Assembly (NCBI GenBank): GCA_029851415.1
Contig: CM056743.1
Span: forward strand, 90,494,501-90,558,500
Direction of reading: 5' to 3'
Length of the DNA stretch: 64,000 nucleotides
Source: Eretmocerus hayati
Lineage: Eukaryota; Arthropoda; Insecta; Hymenoptera; Aphelinidae
In this document: positions 58,140-64,000 of the stretch, piece after piece
Layout: each line of letters opens with the position of its first letter
Numbering within the stretch: position 1 is the stretch's first letter
Translations under genes and position numbers: made by a program
Notes under the pieces: model-generated
Told to the model about the DNA's origin: nothing
The model's input: the letters and a program-made list of their open reading frames with translations, nothing else
The model's database searches: none

Positions 58140-58435
58140 TGGGGGTGGGGGTAATAAACAAAAGGTGGGGCCGAGCAGCTGATGGTCCCGCTAGTGTAGC
58201 CGTGTGTATAGTTATATATATCGCCACGATATATAGATATATACATTACGGTGTGACCGAGTAGTACTCTGAGTTCACGCAAAATTTAGATTGTTGATAA
58301 TCAGTGGTCAAGGTCAGGTGGTGGGGGGTGGTAAAAGAAAATATGGGACCGAACAGCTGATGGGCGAGGTCCCGCTGGTGTAGCCGCGTGTATAGCTATA
58401 TATACGCCACGGTATATATATATATATATATCCAT
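58140..58435. repeat. Imperfect ~185-bp tandem duplication
   Basis: The block GGTAATAAACAAAAGGTGGG...CAGCTGATGGTCCCGCT...TATAGTTATATATATCGCC at 58148-58245 recurs at 58325-58435 with CAGCTGATGGGC...TATAGCTATATATACGCC. Each ends in a (TA)n run. Confidence 0.7.
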
Positions 58436-58872
58436 ATACTCGAATGCTTGTATTAACAAACGGTCTAGACCAATGAGTGACGGTGACCTCGCTAACGGAA
58501 GTACATTCAGTCGTGCCGTCTCTCAATTGCCTAGTCAGTTGAGTAACAGGGCCTGTCAGTCGTCAGTTCAATAATAAACGAACGCACGCTACCAATTTTG
58601 AACCGTGAGTGTGTGTATGCGCAAGTATATGCATTTGCATTCAGCCATATTGCATTTTTAATTTTTATTCGCGGAAAAATGGGATGAAAGATCACATTTT
58701 GGGTCATAACTCGGTCCCTGTAGCCCCAATCGCAATTCTGAGTGCAGATAACCTTTGGGTTCGAGCCTTTTTTTGACTTGGGGCATATCCAAAACTGGTA
58801 TCAGAAATCCAAAATTCCAATATTCATATTTCCAATTTTCGCGCCCCCACTACGCAGCGTAGTTACACCGTG

Positions 58873-58873
<1 letters not shown>

Positions 58874-58906
<33 letters not shown>
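58874..58906 (+). repeat. (GA)n microsatellite at the 3' end of the minus-strand LINE
   Basis: A pure GA run adjoining ATTGATTGATTGATTG (58907-58922), the CAAT tail of the LINE read on the other strand. Confidence 0.9.
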
Positions 58907-58909
<3 letters not shown>

Positions 58910-59277
58910 ATTGATTGATTGATATCCTTCATTTGCTCAGAGGCAAAAGTTAAAAATTCTGTTACATGTGGTACATATGTCACTCATAATAAATATATAT
59001 CACATTCATGAAATTTGTCGTTTTGGTCAAGGACATTGTATTATCACATCAAGTGACTAGTCATTTTGAAGCACTGCAAGGTGCGTAGAAAGTCAAATTA
59101 CACTATTTCTTATACAGGTAAAGATAGCAAAAAAGGAGCAAGAAAATATAAAACATTTTTGCGCATATAAAAGGACAGTGGGCTCGGAAAATTATCACAG
59201 ATGTTTCAGTCAATGGCGGGAAGGCCACGCGTAACTAAGTTATAATTAAAAGCCTAATCGGAAAGAGCCCAAGCCTA

Positions 59278-62205
59278 TCAGAGGTTAAAGTATTGTTTGT
59301 TATCCACATCAATCCTCTGGGATGGTTGTGATAAGAGAAACTCTTTCAAAGCTTCTTTGAAAAATGAGATCTTCTGAATTTGCCGAATGCCTGAAGGGAG
59401 AAAGTTCCAGAAGTGAGCGCATTGAACTTGGAAAGATCTTCTTCCATATTCAAGTCTCACCTTGGGGACTTTGAGTTCCTGCTCTTGTGCATCTCCCCGC
59501 ACGGGGCGCTCGGATTGGTGCCTGGTAAACATTGCAGACAGGTAACCAGGTTCCCTCATGTGCATGATCTTATACATGATAATGCCTGCAAAGTACATTC
59601 GCCGCGAATCAGTACGCAGCCAATCCAAGTTTCCCCTGAACGGAGTGATGTGCTCGTCTCTCCTAAGATCAAAAATGTATCTCACAAATGAGTTGTTTAG
59701 TCTTTGTAGCCGTTGCCGCTGTTCGTCTGTGGCGTCAAGATACACGACCGTACAATAGTCTAGATGGGGTTGTACTAACGCCTCGACCAGTCGAACTCGG
59801 AGAGTCCCGGTGATGCATGCCCTGAAAAACCGCAAACCGCACAGGGCCCTGTTGACTTTCTTCGTCACTTGATTTATTTGCGGTTTCCACGATGATTCGC
59901 TGTCTAATACTTCACCAAGACTCACGACTGTGTCACTGAAAGGAACGAAAACTCCATCCTGTATCTCAACACCTGGCAAATCCATCCTTTTCAGATCCTT
60001 GATATTCCTCTCGGAAGAGAAAAAGATTGCTTCGGTTTTACCAGCGTTGAGACGCAGGCCGGAGCCCATAGCCCAATCAGCAACCAGTCGTCCGATTTCT
60101 CCCAGTCGAGCGATGCCCTCCCTGATCTTATTTTTCTCGATTTGGAGATAAATTTGGAGGTCATCAGCGTAAAAGAGATGATCTACCGACTTCCCATTCA
60201 ATAGCCCAGGCAAGTCATTGACGTACAAACTGAAGAGTAAGGGCCCGAGAACAGAACCCTGCGGAACACCCAGATTGGTTGCGAGCCAATCAGATTTACC
60301 ATTCTTGGAGGTGACTAGCTGGGTGCGACCTTGTAAATATGATTTGATCCACAGGAGTGCCGAACGCGAGAAACCAAGTTGTCGCAGTTTACTCAGAAGT
60401 TTTGTTGGTGATATCGTGTCAAAGGCTTTGCTGAAGTCGATGAGTAGTAAAAGGGTGATCTTCTTCCTATCTATACCTAGTCTGATGTCATCAGTCAATT
60501 TCAGCAAAGCTGTCTGGGTACTGTGGTGTTGTCTGAAACCAGCCTGGAAGCCATCTAATAATTTTTCTTTCTTCAAGTACTCCGTGATTTGGTCGTGTGC
60601 AATCTTTTCGAGAACTTTGGAGAGGAAGCACAAGAGCGCAATAGGACGGAAGTCCGAGACTGATGATGGAGCTACAGTCTTTTTTAGCGCAATCAGCTGT
60701 GCTTGCTTCCAAGTCTCAGGAAAGATGCTGTGAGCGAAAGAGGAGTTGAATATATGTACAATAAGATCACCAATCGCCGGGAGAGCTTTCGCGATCACGC
60801 TTTGAGGGATTCCATCTACCCCGCGAGCCTGTGAGGAGGAATGTTTTATGGCAAGGACTACTTCATTCAAATTGGTTGGCTTGAATTCGAAACCCTCCTC
60901 TGGAGCCACCATTACATCGTCCATTGCTTCTTCTATATTCTCGCGAGGTGCGACAGAGACTCCTGCAAAGTGAGCGTTCAACTCGTCCGGGGTGAAGCCG
61001 TGAAGCTCCTCCTCTTTGCTCTTAGGCAAGAGGCCGAGGTTACGCATTCCCTTCCAAATGTTTTTATGTTGATCAAGAGCGTCGGAAAGGTGACTTTGAA
61101 TGAAGGAATTTCGCTCTTTCTCAATACGCACGTCGACCTCTTCACTGAGCCGGAAGAACTCATTCTGAAGACCAGAACACTTGCGCTGGTTGCATTGGTT
61201 TCGCTCCCAGCGCCTACGTGTTGCATGTCGCTTCTTAATGAGTCCTTTCAGCTCGGGACCAATCCAAGGAGCGTCGCCTTTACGAGGGCAAATCGTTTTT
61301 TCAGGCGCTAGTTCATCTAATACAACTTTCAAGTTTTCATTGAGGCAATTAATCGCATCTTCCAAACTAGTTTCAGCATTGTTGAGCGCTGTCCAGTCAC
61401 AGCGAAGCAGGCGATCATTCAACTGCTCCGGAGTGATGTTACGGAAATCCCTGTATGTGAAGGAATTTTTAGGCGGAGCAGGAGTGAAGACGTTGATGGT
61501 GACGTCGATGACCGCGTGCTTGCCGAAACTGGGCAGTAGTCTGTTTTGTAAGTCGGTGACGGTATCATTTTCATCTACGTACATATGGTCGATCCATTTA
61601 TGAGACACATTGGGGTTGTGTTGATGAGTCGCACCGTGCTGCACAATCTGAAGGGACAGTTCTTCGGTCAGTGCGTTCAATGTCTTTGTGTCAGAATGGG
61701 CCGTGTCCAACAAGTCTGCGTTCAGGTCCCCCATAATAACTTTGTGGCTAAAATCTCCACACAGTCGGCGTAATGAGCTGAAAAGCCCATCATCCTTCTG
61801 CATGGCAACCTTTGGAGGTCTATAAATCACACCTACTAGAATCGATGGCGAGTTACCCTGCTGTACGCTGCAAAACAAATACTCGGGGATGCCAGGACAC
61901 CCCGGACCAGAAGTATTAGACGAGGCAAGCCTCTCCACTTTGAAATCATTACGCACATACAGAGCAACCCCGCCACCGTTTCTGTTACGATCTTGCCGTA
62001 ACAGCGAATAACCTGGGACCTGAACAAGACTGTCGTCCACAAACTCATCGAGCCACGACTCAGCTACCCCGAAAAGATGGTAGGAGGGGTCGGCAGCGAC
62101 GAGCAGGCGCAGGTGCTCAATCTTATCTGTTAAGGAGTTAAGGTTGATAAACCCCGCCTTTAAGGAACTACCACTCCCTTTTGACTCTCCGGCAGCCGTA
62201 TTTAG
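59278..62205 (-). CDS. ORF2 of LINE: endonuclease-reverse transcriptase (no AUG at its start)
   Basis: The frame following the ORF1 stop encodes about 975 residues. The endonuclease appears as LNSLTDKIEHLRLLVAADPS, FGVAESWLDEF, NGGGVALYVRNDF, VGVIYRPP, IMGDLNADLL, HKWIDHMYV and KHAVIDVT. RT follows with LLIDFSKAFDTISP, GVPQGSVLGPLLF and LFYADDLQIYL, and then a C-terminal region with FRGNLDWLRTDSRRM. The first in-frame ATG (VAMQKDDG) is already inside the endonuclease domain. A GTG at 62040 would also cut off the first endonuclease strand. Translation is therefore most simply explained by readthrough of the UGA-CUA upstream. No stops interrupt it. The clade (CR1 against Jockey) is not settled. 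Confidence 0.85.
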   Translation of the reverse strand, partial: LNTAAGESKGSGSSLKAGFINLNSLTDKIEHLRLLVAADPSYHLFGVAESWLDEFVDDSLVQVPGYSLLRQDRNRNGGGVALYVRNDFKVERLASSNTSGPGCPGIPEYLFCSVQQGNSPSILVGVIYRPPKVAMQKDDGLFSSLRRLCGDFSHKVIMGDLNADLLDTAHSDTKTLNALTEELSLQIVQHGATHQHNPNVSHKWIDHMYVDENDTVTDLQNRLLPSFGKHAVIDVTINVFTPAPPKNSFTYRDFRNITPEQLNDRLLRCDWTALNNAETSLEDAINCLNENLKVVLDELAPEKTICPRKGDAPWIGPELKGLIKKRHATRRRWERNQCNQRKCSGLQNEFFRLSEEVDVRIEKERNSFIQSHLSDALDQHKNIWKGMRNLGLLPKSKEEELHGFTPDELNAHFAGVSVAPRENIEEAMDDVMVAPEEGFEFKPTNLNEVVLAIKHSSSQARGVDGIPQSVIAKALPAIGDLIVHIFNSSFAHSIFPETWKQAQLIALKKTVAPSSVSDFRPIALLCFLSKVLEKIAHDQITEYLKKEKLLDGFQAGFRQHHSTQTALLKLTDDIRLGIDRKKITLLLLIDFSKAFDTISPTKLLSKLRQLGFSRSALLWIKSYLQGRTQLVTSKNGKSDWLATNLGVPQGSVLGPLLFSLYVNDLPGLLNGKSVDHLFYADDLQIYLQIEKNKIREGIARLGEIGRLVADWAMGSGLRLNAGKTEAIFFSSERNIKDLKRMDLPGVEIQDGVFVPFSDTVVSLGEVLDSESSWKPQINQVTKKVNRALCGLRFFRACITGTLRVRLVEALVQPHLDYCTVVYLDATDEQRQRLQRLNNSFVRYIFDLRRDEHITPFRGNLDWLRTDSRRMYFAGIIMYKIMHMREPGYLSAMFTRHQSERPVRGDAQEQELKVPKVRLEYGRRSFQVQCAHFWNFLPSGIRQIQKISFFKEALKEFLLSQPSQRIDVDNKQYFNL

Positions 62206-62208
62206 TCA
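62203..62208 (-). promoter_or_regulatory. Candidate stop-codon readthrough site UGA-CUA between ORF1 and ORF2
   Basis: ORF1 ends GGG ACT CCC TGA and the next codons CTA AAT ACG GCT continue in the same frame into ORF2. UGA followed by CUA is the best-known leaky stop context in animal and alphavirus mRNAs. That this LINE uses it is inference from frame continuity and the missing AUG. Confidence 0.65.
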
Positions 62209-63999
62209 GGGAGTCCCCGCTGATGCTGCTGTAGAATCTGTAGCCTGGTCTGGAACGGTTGGACTGTTCGGGCTACTGTCCGATGACTCATGATTTGGCC
62301 TTGGGGCTGTTCGACACGCCGTTTGAAGGACATGCAGTTCAGTGAGGGACTCGAACGCATGCGCTCTCTCGCCATTTCTACGCCTGACCCAAAAGCGTCC
62401 ACCGCTGTGCCAAACATATTTGAAGCCTAGACCTCGTGCAAGTGGCCTCAGCTGAATATATTCCTTGTATTTGTCACGAGGTAGCATTTCATTGATGTAA
62501 ATCTTTCGGTCCGGCACATGGGCTTTCGCTTCAGGGTCAAGCAATGTGGGCTCGATGTTATGAGTTGTGAAATAATTGTTGGCAATCGAGCGCTTGGCTC
62601 TAATCACCTCCCTGACTAGACGACTGCACGAGAGTTGGACTACGCAGGATGGAACTGAACGTGAGCGGATGACCGAGGCTTGGGGCGATGAATCGGGTGA
62701 TTTGTAGTTACGTTTCGGATTCGTCCTTCCGGACACGTGCCCGGGCTGCAGAACACGAACATCAGAAATGTTCTCCCTCTCCAGCGAGGGAAGGATGGAC
62801 TTGAGTACTGCGAAAGATATATTACGTACCTCATCCTCCGAGGCAGTAGAGTCTTTTTTCAAAGCACCAGTGATAATTAGTTGGCTGCACTCAAGACCTT
62901 CACCCCTGAGTTCAGTGCTCCGCCGCCCAGCACGTGAGTTGTTAGAAAAATCCGTTCGAACTTGAGGATCTGGCCCGGAGGATTGATGGGGAAGCTCAGA
63001 AATGGAAGACTTGATTTCATTACTAACATTAGATTTTCGCAGAGTGCCCTGGTCGTCTTTCAAAAGATCAGTCAGATGTGAGATCTGGCTTTTCATCAAA
63101 GTATTTTCCTCAAGAAGCAGCTCACGATCTAGGCGAAACTCCTCCAGCTTGGAGTTTTGCTTCTCTATGAGTTCCTCCAGAGACGACATGCGCGCTAACA
63201 GTTGAGCACTCTCCGCACTCACTGCTGGTGTGGGTGGCGGAGAGGAGATGGCAGCCTCACGTCGGTTTAGGAGGGACATTATTTCGTCGAGCCGGTTCTG
63301 AGTTAAGTCATTTTGTTGAAAAAAGAGATCCAGAGTACTCTGCGAAATCAGAACCCACTTATCTCTAAGAATTCCCGGTGCTGGCGTTGTTGCTGGAGTG
63401 GTTGGCTGGACTGGTGTTCTGTCGTTTCCATCTTGGGATATCCCACGACCATCCTCAGAAGATGTTGATAAGAGTGATGGCTGGGATGCGCCGATGGCCT
63501 CTGTTTGAATTTGCGCGCCACGAGCGGTAAGCGCTGAGGTGCTGCCACCGCTGCGAGTTGGTGGTGCAGCAGACGACATCCGCTGTTCATCGGTCCTCCC
63601 GACGGGAGGAGAGCCACTGGTGGTAGGGGGCTTCTCGCCGCGGCCGGTGGTAATGGTGCGCGGGGCAAGGGGAGATGTCCCCACCTTGCTGCGAGAGCTG
63701 AGCCGAGTCTGTGTAGTGGTAGACAAGCCACTCACACTAGTGCGCAAGCCGGTATTCTCCATCTCTCTCTCTCTGACGTGCTTCGTAGTGCTGCGCCGAG
63801 CAGACGAAGCCGTCTGCTTAATGGCGCCCGGCGACGCTATTTCGTAGGATTTTCTGCTCACCTCGTGACACGCTATGCAAAACCACTTGTTGTTCGATGT
63901 TTTTGAACTATTTTTGTGGACGAACCGTTTGCAGGTGCTGCATTGCTTGCTGCCATGACGCAGGTTGGTGTTGCATATGTGGCAGGTGGTGTCGCCCAT
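62206..63999 (-). CDS. ORF1 of LINE: PHD-like zinc finger, coiled coil and FP25-like domain
   Basis: 597 residues from ATG 63999. Residues 6-44 form a zinc cluster with C6, C9, C20, C23, H28, C41 and C44. In a canonical PHD finger a Cys is expected shortly after H28, but HKNS is seen. Residues 60-250 are Ser/Thr/Pro-rich and probably disordered. Residues 262-315 look like a coiled coil (LLARMSSLEELIEKQNSKLE). Residues about 370-558 end in LARGLGFKYVWHSGGRFWVR, the pattern of the baculovirus FP25-type domain shared by many insect LINE ORF1 proteins. It likely binds element RNA as a multimer. It is followed in frame by ORF2 after UGA-CUA. No breaks. Confidence 0.85.
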   Translation of the reverse strand: MGDTTCHICNTNLRHGSKQCSTCKRFVHKNSSKTSNNKWFCIACHEVSRKSYEIASPGAIKQTASSARRSTTKHVREREMENTGLRTSVSGLSTTTQTRLSSRSKVGTSPLAPRTITTGRGEKPPTTSGSPPVGRTDEQRMSSAAPPTRSGGSTSALTARGAQIQTEAIGASQPSLLSTSSEDGRGISQDGNDRTPVQPTTPATTPAPGILRDKWVLISQSTLDLFFQQNDLTQNRLDEIMSLLNRREAAISSPPPTPAVSAESAQLLARMSSLEELIEKQNSKLEEFRLDRELLLEENTLMKSQISHLTDLLKDDQGTLRKSNVSNEIKSSISELPHQSSGPDPQVRTDFSNNSRAGRRSTELRGEGLECSQLIITGALKKDSTASEDEVRNISFAVLKSILPSLERENISDVRVLQPGHVSGRTNPKRNYKSPDSSPQASVIRSRSVPSCVVQLSCSRLVREVIRAKRSIANNYFTTHNIEPTLLDPEAKAHVPDRKIYINEMLPRDKYKEYIQLRPLARGLGFKYVWHSGGRFWVRRRNGERAHAFESLTELHVLQTACRTAPRPNHESSDSSPNSPTVPDQATDSTAASAGTP

Positions 64000-64000
64000 C

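Larger units (their letters stand above)
58907..64000 (-). mobile_element. CR1/Jockey-group LINE, near full-length (5' UTR outside window)
   Basis: Minus-strand order: ORF1 (63999-62206), in-frame UGA-CUA, ORF2 (62205-59278), 3' UTR and a (CAAT)n tail against (GA)n/(TC)n. Both frames are open over their whole length, so this copy is young. ORF1 carries a PHD-like zinc cluster and a C-terminal domain of the baculovirus FP25 type, an arrangement seen in insect LINEs. ORF2 has APE endonuclease and RT. Confidence 0.9.

Noticed and set aside
62203..62208. UGA read as selenocysteine
   Set aside because: No selenoprotein-like context; ORF1 and ORF2 are domains normally encoded separately, so readthrough or reinitiation is the simpler reading.

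Overview
This window is eukaryotic, AT-rich and dominated by transposable elements. It has GT-AG introns of about 75-230 bases, two lineages of non-LTR retrotransposons, an LTR retrotransposon, Tigger/pogo, Tourist-like and foldback DNA elements, and a Polinton-like family B DNA polymerase with arthropod-style architecture. An arthropod, most likely an insect, is the best guess. This rests on element types, not on an orthologous gene order.

Layout. 1-2306: right part of a terminal-inverted-repeat element made of degenerate GAAAGATTC/GGAATATTCC repeats. A second, complete-looking member spans 13329-17625. 7364-8509: one open DDE (rve-type) transposase exon, possibly of the IS3EU type. 21164-22092: a long foldback element with Tc1/mariner-like ends. 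23259-31985 (minus): a three-exon gene of about 926 codons with a C-terminal protein kinase domain. Its third exon is split by two tandem, nearly identical 2.7-kb non-autonomous DNA elements (25171-30601). The kinase frame also breaks at two C-A7-G tracts. 32834-33890 (minus): an intron-retaining, nonsense-riddled copy of the 5' end of SNRNP200/BRR2. 34250-35573: a third, truncated copy of the 2.7-kb element.

35574-50079 is a graveyard of LINEs whose ends repeatedly fall in (TC)n microsatellite: a CR1/Jockey-group 3' fragment, an R1-clade-like element with an intact 1010-codon ORF2 (36231-40054, minus), two decayed CR1-like copies, and a 5'-truncated copy at 47736-50079. Between them lies a 4118-bp LTR retrotransposon (43420-47537; 247-bp LTRs; AATTC target duplication). 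It carries a decayed gag and no pol, and contains a Tigger element (45194-46650), which in turn contains a Tourist-like MITE (45469-45797). 51898-55846 holds a divergently arranged pair: a 171-codon acidic protein (minus) and a decayed, intron-containing Polinton-like DNA polymerase B/endonuclease VII gene (plus), itself split by a 597-bp insertion. 57833-58435 is a tandemly duplicated block rich in CRE, GATA and E-box words. 58907-64000 (minus) is a nearly complete CR1/Jockey-group LINE whose ORF1 and ORF2 are in the same frame, separated only by a UGA-CUA stop context.

Little in the window looks like a working cellular gene. The elements that could still be active are the R1-like LINE (ORF2 intact), the CR1-like LINE at the right edge, and the DDE transposase. 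Most calls come from reading translated motifs by eye. No database search was possible.
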